This document shows positions 54,860 through 64,000 of a stretch of 64,000 nt of DNA, piece after piece. The DNA is taken from assembly GCA_014904845.1 (NCBI GenBank), contig MU119203.1, positions 682,001 through 746,000 of the forward strand, written 5' to 3'. The translations under genes and the position numbers were made by a program. Under the pieces are notes generated by a model. That model did no database searches. It saw only the letters and a list, made by a program, of their open reading frames with translations, and was not told the origin of the DNA. Position 1 is the first letter of the stretch; every line of letters starts with the position of its first letter. The stretch is from Acephala macrosclerotiorum. Lineage: Eukaryota; Ascomycota; Leotiomycetes; Helotiales; Mollisiaceae.

Positions 54860-56013
54860 TCATATCCCCAAGGCGTCGTATTTCCCTGCAGCTGCCTTCC
54901 TGACAGCTAACGAAGGATAATTGATCTTGTTCTTCGAGCCCAAAATGTCGCTATCAGCCTCCTTCCTCCTCTTGATCACTCCATCAAGCTTCTGAAACCC
55001 CTCGAGATCCTTGCGTTTCTTGATCTCCCCGGAATAATTCTCGTCCCTTTTCAGAGCTCTCTCCACCAACTGCTTGTCCTTTCCCTCTCCACTGTGCTGG
55101 CGTTCCTTCTCTCGCCTCTCCATCAACCTTTTGTCCTTTCCCCTCCCCTTCCCTTTCTCCTCTCGTGCCCGTTTCTGTGCCTTCCTCAACTCCCTCTCCC
55201 GGGTCATCCTACACCTCTCCTCCTCCTCCTTGCTGACAACCCAAGGCTTCCCCAAAACATTCTCCCTAAACTCCCTGGTCTCGTTCCAAGCTTTCACCTC
55301 TGTATCCAACCCATGTATCACCTCTACCTTGATAATCTCAACTTGCATCTGACCCAGCCAATTACGACCCACCCTCCCCTTGATCTTCACAATAGTCCCA
55401 ACATCAACCTCCACCCACGGCACAACAGGATCCTGGACCGAAGGAGTCTTCTTCTCCTCCCTCACCACAACCGAATTCATATTTCCCTTCCCTTTCCCCC
55501 TTTCATCTTGTTTAACCTTCGCAGCTTGTGCTTCGATAGCAGCAAGCTGCTCCAAATGCTTTGGCACATGAGGCCCGATCGTAGAGGGTGCATCGGGAGG
55601 TGCAATGGCCGTACACTCCACGCAAGCTCCACTGCTATCATCCAATGTATATATCCTCTTCTCCTTGAATTCATCCACTGCAACCACGACGCCGGTGACT
55701 TTGACCCATTTTATTGGGTGGTTATTAAAATGCCAAAGGATTCTCTCTAATTGCCAACATTACGATTAGCTTTGTCTTTCTTGAGAGCAAATTGAAGCCA
55801 GCAGACGAACAAACGAAGCAAGAAGATATAGAGAAAGAAAATTGACAAATACATACGCTCAGAAAAAGCGCCCACCACTTTCAAAACATGAACATCTCTC
55901 GCTCGCAGCGGGACCCACTTGCCAATCGTCGGAGAGAGTGTATGGCAGTAATCAGGGTAAATCGTGAGCTCTGAATCGTCGTCCGGGTTTGAATCGGGGA
56001 GCGCGGATGTCAT
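54860..56013 (-). CDS. STN1: Stn1-like telomere OB-fold protein
   Basis: Exons, read leftwards: 56013-55857 and 55746-54860, giving 347 residues. The N-terminal OB-fold of Stn1 is clear: YPDYCHTLSPTIGKWVPLRA with DVHVLKVVGAFSE, joined over a 110-bp intron to RILWHFNNHPIKWVKVTGVV and DEFKEKRIYTLDDSSGACVE, then VDVGTIVKIKGRVG. Stn1 with Ten1 binds single-stranded telomere ends and assists pol alpha in lagging-strand fill-in; it acts in the nucleus. The C-terminal 130 residues are highly charged (KGRGKDKRLMERREKERQHS) with no visible winged-helix domain, as in many filamentous-fungal homologues. Start is the first ATG. The pol alpha B gene is 40 kb away, so no operon-like link. Confidence 0.88.
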
Positions 56014-56241
56014 GGCATGTTTGTTGAGTTGTGTCGTTGCTGATCGCGTTGCACAAGGTTAGAGGAAACGATGATGTGATGTTGACGTTGACCATCGCGT
56101 TGATGTGGAGACGCGTTTAAATTCGCGCGTTAGAAAAATCTCGTAGTCAGGCCGATTTTTTCGCGATGACTCACGACAACCTTAGGTGCTGCAATGATAT
56201 AGATGTAAACAAGCAATTCTTATGTCATCAAAGCTCAAATC

Positions 56242-56337
56242 GGTGGTGTGGTGTAATGGTAGCACGTCAGATTGTGGCCGACTACAATCCTCTACAACAG
56301 ATCTCTGTCAATCTGGGTTCGATTCCCAGCACCGCCA
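56242..56337 (+). tRNA. tRNA-His (GTG) with 25-nt intron
   Basis: Folds by eye into a cloverleaf: acceptor GGTGGTG/CACCGCC with A73, D-arm GTGT/GCAC, and T-arm CTGGG-TTCGATT-CCCAG. The anticodon GTG is at 56274-56276. A 25-nt intron (56278-56302) sits one base after the anticodon, the standard position. Its ACAATC (56284-56289) is complementary to GATTGT spanning the anticodon, the base pairing expected in intron-containing pre-tRNAs. The outermost anticodon-stem pair is a T-T mismatch. A Pol III T-run follows only at 56399. Confidence 0.88.
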
Positions 56338-56765
56338 TTCAGAGCCTAGAGTTGAGAATTCAAGGGTGGTTCAATTCCACTATGAGTTCGAGATTCAATT
56401 TTATTTTTATTTTTGCTATTCCCCTTGCCATTTTGTCCCTTCTTGTCTCTCGAATCGATTTTTAATTTTTTCCTTTCCAAATTTTTGTTAGAAATCCCGG
56501 CAAATTTTCACGCTAGTAAGGTTACTCGAACTTCTCAAAGGGGGTGCAGCACGTGTTGACCGTCATTGCGAACATCGAAGAAAGATGGTTGAGAACGAGA
56601 CATGATGATAAGGAAAAGGAGACAGTGGGAAAGTTGCACTTCTGGAAAGAGAAATCATATTCATAAGTATCTTCATCCTATGTAGACGCCAGGCTCATAT
56701 CCATCCTACCCATAACCTTCCATAGACGCCTATCAATGCAAGACCATAAGAACTTTTGCTCCCGC
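56338..56765. other. tRNA 3' flank and spacer, with a T-arm-like remnant
   Basis: At about 56366-56380 the sequence GTGGTTCAATTCCAC forms a perfect 4-bp stem with a 7-nt loop and is one base from the B-box consensus, as in the T-arm of a tRNA. No other tRNA arms are seen around it. T-rich stretches follow (56395-56480). Nothing else. Confidence 0.4.
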
Positions 56766-57866
56766 TTAAGCATGGTGCTTCGTTCTCTTCGACTTCTTAC
56801 CCTCCCCGGCCTCATTCTCCTTCCTCTTCTTCAACCGCTTCGCAGCAGCTTGAAAGGCTTCCTCAGAAGGCTCCCCATCATCCTCATCCTCGGTAGCTCT
56901 CTTCTTTCCTTTCTTGCCCTTCGCCTTCTTCTCCTCCCCACCATACTTCGCCTCCAAATGATCAAAGAATGAAGCACCTTGCTTCGCCTGCTTCTTCTGA
57001 ATCAACGACATCAACGCATCCTCTCCCTTAGTTCCTCCCTTCTTCCCAAACAGCTTATCATGCACCCCCAACTCCTTCGCATACTCCTCAGCCTCCTTGC
57101 CCTCACTCCTAGCAGCCTTCATCCTCGCCTCCTTTGCCTTCTCAGTCTCGTTCGCATACGCCCTAAAGCTCTGCACATCCCCCTTCTCAATCGCCTCATC
57201 AATGTAACCCCTAAACCTGTCCTCGTCCTCGAGACAATTACTCAACATAACCGTCTCATAGATACCGTGCCACTTCCCCTTGTACTTCTCATAAGCAGCA
57301 AGGACATCATCTTTCTCCTCATCCGAGTTCTTATATTGTTTTGAGAAGGCTTCGATGGCGTCCGGGGTGATGATGTCTTTGAATTGCTCAGAGTAGAACT
57401 CAGACCAGCTGAAGTCCTCGAAATCGATGGATTCAGAGGTTGAGCCGGTGATGTCGTAGCGCTTTCTGCGGATGGGGTCGGAGAGGATGGCGTATGCAAA
57501 GGCGACTTCTTGGAATTTGGTGTGGGCTTCGTCTTTCTTGTCTTCGGCGGCCTTATCTGGATTGTGATGTTAGCAGGTGTATGAAGAGAAGGCTAGCTTG
57601 TATTGTTTGGGTTCAGCTTCGACTTTGATGCGCGAGTCCTTGACCCTCAAAACAATGAAGTTGGCATTTGCAGCTTCGCTGTGTAATAAAAAGGTAATGC
57701 ACATACCTGGGTGATGCTTCAGCGCAGCCTTGCGATACGCTGACTTGATATCATCAGCCGTCGCGGTCTTCTCAAGGCCGAGAACTGCATAGGGCTCAAT
57801 CTCAGGAGGCTGCTCATCATCCACCATATCCTCGAGATCAATATCTTTCTTCGTCTTGCGTGGCAT
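56766..57866 (-). CDS. DNAJC9-like J-domain co-chaperone
   Basis: Exons, read leftwards: 57866-57707 and 57556-56766, giving 316 residues. The J-domain (about 23-95) reads EPYAVLGLEKTATADDIKSA, then YRKAALKHHPD with the HPD motif split by the intron after the first base of the Asp codon, then FQEVAFAYAILSDPIRRKRYD. It is followed by the DNAJC9-type middle region (FSWSEFYSEQFKDIITPDAI, YKGKWHGIYETVMLSNCLED) and a Lys-rich nuclear-type C-terminus (KKAKGKKGKKRATEDEDDGE). Human DNAJC9 is a histone chaperone that recruits Hsp70; the fungal protein is likely nuclear too. The family signature downstream of the J-domain supports DNAJC9 over generic DnaJ. Confidence 0.9.
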
Positions 57867-58265
57867 GTTGTCGGATTGATGAATAGTGATAGCTGGTTGT
57901 GTTGTGCTGGATATTGACTTTAGGGAGATGTTTCGGGAGACGCGCCGCGAAATCTTTGGCGTCGAATCGCGTAGATTTGCCGAAGCCTTGCAAAAGTAAG
58001 GAGTGGATAAATCACATGATAATTATAGATAATTATAAACATTTTAATTTTATATAATATTAGTTTAAATATTATAAAGATTCCAAATATATGATCAAAA
58101 GGCTTTCGGACGGTAATCATACTTAACATGTTCAAACCCCCAACAAATGCGAACGGGGGTTTAAGCTGCCGTAGTTAGGTGACCCATACTTGAAAGCCTG
58201 TACTCAGGCGGTCAGGCACGTGGTCAGACTTTTTGCCAACATCGACAAATTCATCATTCACCGTG
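57867..58265. other. Divergent spacer with small AT-rich patch
   Basis: A patch of about 80 bp at 58017-58095 is nearly pure A/T, flanked by normal sequence. It may be a short RIP-type or low-complexity remnant. No gene. Confidence 0.4.
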
Positions 58266-58715
58266 ATGAGGGACGAGATCGTGGATCATCGTGTACGAGA
58301 AGAACGTGAACGCTTTATCAGGGCAGTCGACCAAGAAGCTATCTGCCTCCTTGCATCTTCGTATCACAATGGCGAACCTTGCAGCATTTTCATGAAGTGT
58401 TCTCATGGGAGCTACAATCTTTGCATTTACGTCTCCTTTTCGCCTTCTGGAGATCGATGGGTTGTACGCATTCCAATAACCCCATGCCTTGCATTCGTGG
58501 ATGAGAAGCTAGCGCAAGAAATTGCTGCCATGAGGTTAGCTCTGATTGTTGTTGATGAGTATATTCAACTGACAGTAAACAGATGTGTTGCAGAGAGGAC
58601 AAAGATCGCTCTCCCACAAATCCACGGGTACTCCTTCCAACGCGATAGTCCTGTTAGGAAGCAACCGACATTTGACTGGCGATGGATGTGTGTTTTGAGT
58701 CCGGTGATGCTATAG
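58266..58715 (+). pseudogene. Truncated APH/protein-kinase-like N-lobe
   Basis: Exons 58266-58534 and 58583-58715 give 133 residues. The sequence MKCSHGSYNLCIYVSFSPSG, then WVVRIPITPCLAF with EKLAQEIAAMR and, across a 48-bp intron, CVAERTKIALPQIHGYSF, is the N-lobe of the fungal aminoglycoside-phosphotransferase-like kinase family. Homologues continue for some 300 residues through a hinge and a catalytic lobe with HXD and DXD motifs. Here the frame leaves the family pattern at DSPVRKQPTFDWRWMC and stops, and no catalytic lobe is found in the next kilobase. It is therefore a broken copy, whose start and first intron remain intact. Natural substrates of this family in fungi are unknown. Confidence 0.65.
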
Positions 58716-60539
58716 TTTGCGTTCGAATTCACTTTCAAATTGTCGTTCCACTTGCTCAAAGTCCAGAATGAAGCTGAAGTCAAGCAAGGCCAAAGGCGAG
58801 ACAAGCGAATCGAAGCGAGGTGTAAAAAAAAACGCTTGCAAATAAAATCTTTAAGATCAGATAAGTAGGTAAAAAAAGACAAAAAAGAACATAAATACAT
58901 ATGAACTTTTTAAACCTCTAATAAGCATGAAAGCTCGTCAAGTTGGGAATCGAACCCATATCATAGAGGATTTGTACTCATCATTTCTACTCCCCAGGTT
59001 GCAATTGTTAAGTTTGCACCACGGCAGTCAATTAAGCTACCGGATGCCCATTGCCCATTTCTTAATTCGAAAATTTATTAATTAAATCTATATCTACCAA
59101 AATCTTTTCGCCTAAGCTAGCACTGCACACCTAGCCAGATTTCAACCGAAGAAATTCACTTTTGGCCAACATGATTCCGAGTTTTCGATGGCACTGGAAC
59201 TTCTTGAATGACATCAGATACTCCGTCAGTTTCCTATATTTGTGGCGAAGCTCTGTGCAAAGGGCGAGCAAAGGAATACACAAAGCCATCTTCACGCGAT
59301 AGAGTTCACGACAGTAATCGAGCGATACATCTATGAGCATTTATCTTATGACACACCAGATCTCTTCACCGCAATGCAATTTCTACAACCTTCACCAATA
59401 TCGGCAAGTGTTGCCTACATCGAGGTGCATTGCATGAAGCATGGTAGGAACAAGATGCGTGCGGACTGCTCTACTCAACAATTGTTCTATTCCGAGGCGA
59501 TTTAAGCACCTAATATCTGAGCCGTCACCGAGAGAAACATTTCTACCGCATCTGTCATTTGCATTGCATTGTTCATCAGCTAAAGAGACATTTGAGAGAG
59601 CGGGTTATCCCAATAGAAGAGCGACCAAGTTTTCATCATACCACATTCTAACTCCTCTGTTGCTTTAGGGAAATTGCTGGGTGAAAGTCTATAACAGTTG
59701 AAGGTATTCAGAGATCGTAGGACTATCAAGAGCTTCCAGATAATCAGGAGATACAGATCGTGTTGAATGGGATCCTGTGAGGGGACGAAGGGCATTAGCC
59801 GGCTCACGATGTTGGGAGGAAGGGAGCTCGAGGACAACCGCCAAGGCTGAACTTAGCCATCAGCAATACGATACCATCAAGTGCTCGAAACTGGGGATCG
59901 GACTAGTGAGGAGAGTTGCAACAAACAATGAAGACGGGAGGCCCGTCGAGGGCCACAATATAAGTATATCTGGGGTCAAGACTCTTAGAGTATCGAGGTA
60001 GATTTGGGTGTCCGAATCTAGAACTGACATTTTCTGATTAACAATCCTTGTCTTGCTGATAGGTCATCTTCTACTTCAACTCGAAACGGCGTTTGAATTT
60101 ACTAATTTCCTACTCTGGAGCACAGCACAGCGCAACACCAAATACCAACATCACAAAAGACTGCATGATTGAAAGGAATCTTCACTCTATTATGTACCAC
60201 ACAATCTCCTACACTATAAACATTGAAAAGGCCTCAACAACGAAGTGGGGATTTGAATGCAACGAAACCGCGAAGCAAGCAAACCAAGTTCCAACCAAGT
60301 AGACTCATCACAAATTTCCTCACCTCGCCATGCCTTCAAATATCAAGAGGAACGCCGTATGTTTCTTTTCGTAAAAACGTAACGCGTGTATATGCTTATA
60401 ATCTCTTTCCCAACGCCGATAATCCCGGAAAGTAGTAGCGAGTGTTTCGTATTTGTGCATGGGGTATTAGAAACCAGAGCATAGCCGAATTCAAAGTCAA
60501 AGTCAAACCAACTCGAAGAAAAAGGACAAAGGTAGGTGA
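58716..60539. other. Gene-poor region between APH remnant and FZO1
   Basis: About 1.8 kb with short frames only. Includes a degenerate tRNA-like sequence (listed separately). The A-rich stretch 58820-58920 is low-complexity. No catalytic lobe of the neighbouring APH-like gene could be found on either strand. Confidence 0.4.
58935..59046 (-). pseudogene. Degenerate tRNA-like sequence (possibly tRNA-Leu derived)
   Basis: On the minus strand a T-arm ATGGG-TTCGATT-CCCAA is followed by seven bases and an A. About 110 nt upstream, CATCCGG could pair with CTTGACG with two mismatches and a wobble. A TAGCTTAATTG D-arm-like word and a strong stem with the loop CTTAACA (anticodon TAA at the expected place) lie between. 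Mismatches in acceptor and D-arm argue against a working gene. Confidence 0.25.
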
Positions 60540-63333
60540 TCAAGGATCGTAACCACCCGCAACACCAGGAGCCGGACCCTCGAGATCCACTGCCTCAACT
60601 GTGTTCTTGATACGCCCAGTCTTGTTGACAAGGTTGCCAAAGTACTTTCTCGCGACATCGCTTTCCATTCTGATTTTCTTAGTTTCTTCCTTCTTGGTGC
60701 CGAGCTGTTCGACCGAGCGTTGGAGGCCGACGCGAAGGTTATCGGCTGGGAAGCGGAGGACTTTGCGGACGGAGGAGGAGATGCGGTCTGAGTTTGCGTG
60801 GACGTAGTCGATGGCTTGGAGTTGGGCGGAGATCTTGGTGGAGAGGCGGTGAGGGAGAGACGTGGGAATTTGAGAGAGGATGTAGTACCCAGCTCCGATG
60901 ACTGAGGTATGTTAGCATTTTTGAAAACGGAATTCGAGATGGGAAGCACTCACCAGCAACGACGACGCCGGGCACGATTAGCCTGCGCATATTGTTGTTT
61001 CCAACAACCTTAGCCGCCCCTAGCGCACCGTCGACCCAGCCCCAACCTCCTACCATACGACCGCCGACAGCTGTGGCAACTGTAAGAGCCATACCTGTTC
61101 CCGCCATCTTTTCTTGTCGTTGGATAATAGTAGACCAGTCGAAGAAGTCCCAGATCTCGGTCTCGACCTCGACTTGGCGAGCCAGCACGTCACGCTTTCT
61201 TCTGAACATGACATCGCTTCTAAAGCTCAGGTCGGTATATTCGTCGCCGAGATGTAAGAGACCGAGCTGTTTGATGGCGCTCACTCCCTCAATTGTCTTG
61301 GATCTTGCATGCTCCTCGCAATCTGTGACGGAAGTTGAGATTTGTGAAAGAATTGCTTCCTTGATGTCATCGGCATATTGGAAGACATTCAGAAGACCTG
61401 GGTATGGAACGCCAAGATCTTGATCCGCAGCCTGTGCTATCGAGTCGTTGAGGGTCGAGCGTGTGTGATCGTAGATATTTTTGCATGTTGCCTCGATGGT
61501 CCTATCAATATCATCGCTAACCTCAACTTTGGCTTTCTGAGAGGCTTCGAGCAGAGGCTCTAGGTCGTTGAGTTCTTTAGTGACTCGGTCTAATTCTGAT
61601 TGCGCTACCTCCTGGTTGACAGTGGCCAAAGTCTGGACATCATTTAGGACATTGAGAAGGTAGGTCTTTGCGGGCGCAAGTTTCGACCGAGCACGCTTCT
61701 CCAGAACAAATCGTCGAAGTGACTGCTCGAGCGCTTCAAAGTCACGAATCTTCTCCTTGTCCTTTCCCTTTCCCTTACCACTTGGGTCCGAATCATCATC
61801 ACCTCCACCCCCACTCGAGCTACCGCTACCACTTCCTCCAGGTCCTCCAGGTAGCGCAGGGGCCGTAGGAATGGCGTTGCTTGAGACAAAGTGTACCAAA
61901 TCCGAGGACTCCTTGAAAGTTCTGGGACTGAGTCCTTGAACTTGCTCCAAGATCATCTTTTGACATCGTTCCTTGTCTCGGATGTTGTCGTAACCATTGA
62001 CCACCATGAAAATATACGCCTTCTCAGCTGCTGCTGCCCAAATAAACTCCTTTGCAGTCATAGTGAAGTGATTCGCAGCAGAGACCACGAAAACAACAAC
62101 ATCAATTTCTTCCTGTCGAGCAAAAACTGCTGTCGTCTTAGTAGTATCAGAATTGAGACCAGGTGCGTCGATGATTGAAATGTCAACGACTCCGTTATTG
62201 AGGAGCGACTGGTCGATAGCCCGTACATCCTTGACATAAACTTTGCATTGCGTATACGTCTCATTCGAAGTTACAAGCTTCTCAAGGTCGTTTAATGTGA
62301 AGACGTCGTAAGTGCTTTCGTTGTGTCGATCATAGTGCATATCCTTGTAAACGGCGTGCACTTCCTCAATGCCACCATTTTCCTTCGCATCCAGAACTTC
62401 ACAGAATATGCTGGTACATGGCTGCTGGTCTTCCGGCAAAATCTTTCTTCGTAACAGGGCGTTGCAGAACGTTGATTTTCCCGCATTCAAGTCTCCTGTA
62501 ACCAGGACTTTGCTTGTGCTATCCTCTATCCGCTCTCGCAACGATATGAGATGCTTGATGCTCGAGCTGATTTTACCATCCAGTAATGAAGCTATTGAGT
62601 TCTTCTCCAACGAATGTACGAGCTCTGTCTGGTGTAGTGCTCCTAGCTTCAGATCCAACTTTAAAATCGAGAATTCTTGAGCAATTTGTGGGGTGACAAG
62701 TCGTGGTTCAGGGATCGTCCTTTGCTCCGCCGCTTTGCTTGACTCTGGTTCTGCTCCAAAAGTTTGCGAACGTCTGAGAGCTCCTGGTCGACTCTCAGGA
62801 AACGACGTAGCACCATCAGCAGTTGACTGCGTATGTACCAGTCCTGGTCGTGGATCCTGCTTCTGCGGTTGCGCCGTCTCTGCGCGTTGTACTGAAGGAT
62901 AAGTCGCGGGCCAACTCGCGTTGAACTCCTGCAGACCCTTTAGACTTTCCATCACTCTCGCAATCGACCTCGATAACGTAGCTCTGTGCTGATTGTACCA
63001 CAATTGATGAATAGCATTGGCCTGTACCCTCCTATCGCTATCCGCCATATCGGTCATCATCCCATTCGGCATTGGCGAATGTGAAGGTGTAGGCCTATCC
63101 TCGGTCAGAGCAGGATTCCATGCAGGAGCACCATTGATGCTATCGCCGGCCACACTTCCTCCATACCCCGAATCATTGTCCAGGAGAGCTCGTAACCGGG
63201 CAGCGCTTTCTGATGTTGATCCGGACCCAACGGTCACATATTGGGGTCGAGATGACTGTCGTCGTGGATTGCTTAACTCTGATTCTTCTCCTCCGCTCGC
63301 CTTGCCCTTCCCTTTCGCGTATTCCTGGCTCAT
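60540..63333 (-). CDS. FZO1: Mitofusin Fzo1, mitochondrial outer-membrane fusion GTPase
   Basis: Exons, read leftwards: 63333-60954 and 60901-60540, giving 913 residues. A dynamin-like GTPase that tethers and fuses mitochondrial outer membranes. Residues 1-210 are a low-complexity Ser/Pro-rich N-terminus with a predicted heptad region (LHQTELVHSLEKNSIASLLD). The GTPase has the P-loop GDLNAGKST (about 278), the switch-region Thr in QPCTSIFCEV, G3 DAPGLNSD (about 389) and VVNGYD near the G4 position. A Gly/Ser/Asp and Lys-rich insertion (GGPGGSGSGSSSGGGGDDD) lies between the GTPase core and the helical bundle. The membrane region is split by the intron and reads VPGVVVA|VIGAGYYIL. The C-terminal heptad region (SVEQLGTKKEETKKIRMESD) ends at GGYDP. 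Start is the first ATG. Divergent from DID4. Confidence 0.94.
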
Positions 63334-63773
63334 CGTGATAGTGCGGGAAGCATTCGTAGGTGTTAAAGGCGAAGTTTTCTAAGGGATGGTCTGTTATGAT
63401 GCTTTCATGCAGGAGGCGAAGAAATTCCGCTGTGTAATCTTAGCGCCGATTGGTTCACGTGCAAAGAAGTTTTTCTGGCAAATGTCCCAGCAATGTTGGA
63501 GACTTCTGGTCATAGGAAATAGACAAAATTCGAAGAGAACTTTCAATTTTTGAGGTTCAATTTTCACTTTCGTCCCTTATGATTCAGAGACATCGGTGAC
63601 TTTGAAAAAATTGTCAGGAGCAGGTATTCGCCTTAAGACCGAGGCTGCCGTAAGGCGAGGTTGCCGGGTTGCTTGCTTGGCACTAACGGCCGCGATAGCA
63701 TGACTAGGACCCGCGATAGGCACCTTCATATCTGATCTCCCACTTCACAGAAGTCTACAAACTTCACAACAAA
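63334..63773. promoter_or_regulatory. Divergent promoter region, FZO1 / DID4
   Basis: 440 bp between the two start codons. Contains T-rich stretches and CGCGATAG near 63690 and 63710. No open frame of note. Confidence 0.45.
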
Positions 63774-64000
63774 ATGAATGTAAGATTTTTCTCACTGCTA
63801 AGTCTAACTCCCACTGATTCATATTTCAGATCGTCGAATGGGCCTTCGGAAAGCGCATGACGCCCGCAGAGCGTCTGCGCAAACACCAGCGTTCTCTCGA
63901 GAAGACGCAGCGCGAATTGGACCGAGAACGAGTCAAGCTTGAGAACCAGGAGAAAAAGCTCATACAAGAAATCAAGAAGAGTGCCAAGGCGGGGCAGATG
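63774..64000 (+). CDS. DID4: ESCRT-III subunit DID4/VPS2 (CHMP2A), 5' part
   Basis: Exon 1 is only 63774-63779 (Met-Asn). A 50-bp intron ends at TTTCAG before 63830, and exon 2 runs off the window, giving 59 residues so far. The sequence IVEWAFGKRMTPAERLRKHQ, then SLEKTQRELDRERVKLENQ and KKLIQEIKKSAKAG, is the basic first helix of Vps2/CHMP2A and is very strongly conserved. The protein assembles with Snf7 and Vps24 on endosomes and recruits Vps4 for membrane scission. The two-codon first exon is typical of this gene in filamentous fungi and decides the start. Confidence 0.93.

Noticed and set aside
1..64000. CRISPR arrays, prokaryotic operons or bacterial-type insertion sequences
   Set aside because: No regularly spaced repeats, and gene structures are eukaryotic throughout.

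Overview
The window is nuclear DNA of a filamentous ascomycete. Genes carry short introns of about 45-60 bp with TGCTAAC/CTGAC-like branch sites, the conserved proteins are fungal orthologues, and near-normal genic DNA is interrupted by a very AT-rich block carrying the marks of repeat-induced point mutation (RIP). The gene set and the copia element would suit a leotiomycete-type fungus, but the species cannot be named from this sequence alone.

Layout. 1-5203: 5' part of a Ty1/copia retrotransposon on the minus strand, read in one frame but full of nonsense codons, with a probable LTR. 5204-7230: an AT-rich block. 8599-11872: two convergent broken genes, a 2EXR/F-box-like protein and a protein kinase. 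12686 to the right edge: an otherwise ordinary gene-rich region. In order: DNA polymerase alpha B subunit (+), MFAP1 splicing factor (-), BBE-type FAD oxidoreductase (+), Alb1 (-), membrane-anchored ubiquitin protease (+), unknown membrane protein (-), TAP-like serine peptidase with an in-frame amber codon (-), HSL-type alpha/beta hydrolase (+), small secreted protein (+), class II aldolase (-), RNase T2 (+), archaemetzincin (+), F-box-like fragment (-), mitochondrial ribosomal protein mL41 (-), UTP14 (+), GH81 endo-1,3-beta-glucanase (+), vacuolar Ca2+/H+ exchanger (-), Stn1-like telomere protein (-), tRNA-His with intron (+), DNAJC9-like co-chaperone (-), truncated APH-like kinase (+), Fzo1 mitofusin (-), and the start of DID4/VPS2 (+), which runs off the right edge.

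The neighbours do not form a pathway or biosynthetic cluster. They are housekeeping genes (replication, splicing, ribosome biogenesis, telomere, mitochondria, ESCRT) mixed with secreted or metabolic accessory genes (oxidoreductase, peptidase, hydrolase, RNase T2, GH81). Exon structures were worked out by hand from splice signals and frame continuity. Every multi-exon model given as an intact CDS sums to a multiple of three (the peptidase model includes its in-frame amber codon). Two introns appear to use GC-AG borders. I did not find a convincing undescribed system. The most notable points are the RIP-type decay running from the retroelement into neighbouring genes, the amber codon next to the membrane anchor of the peptidase, and the tRNA-His intron that pairs with its anticodon.
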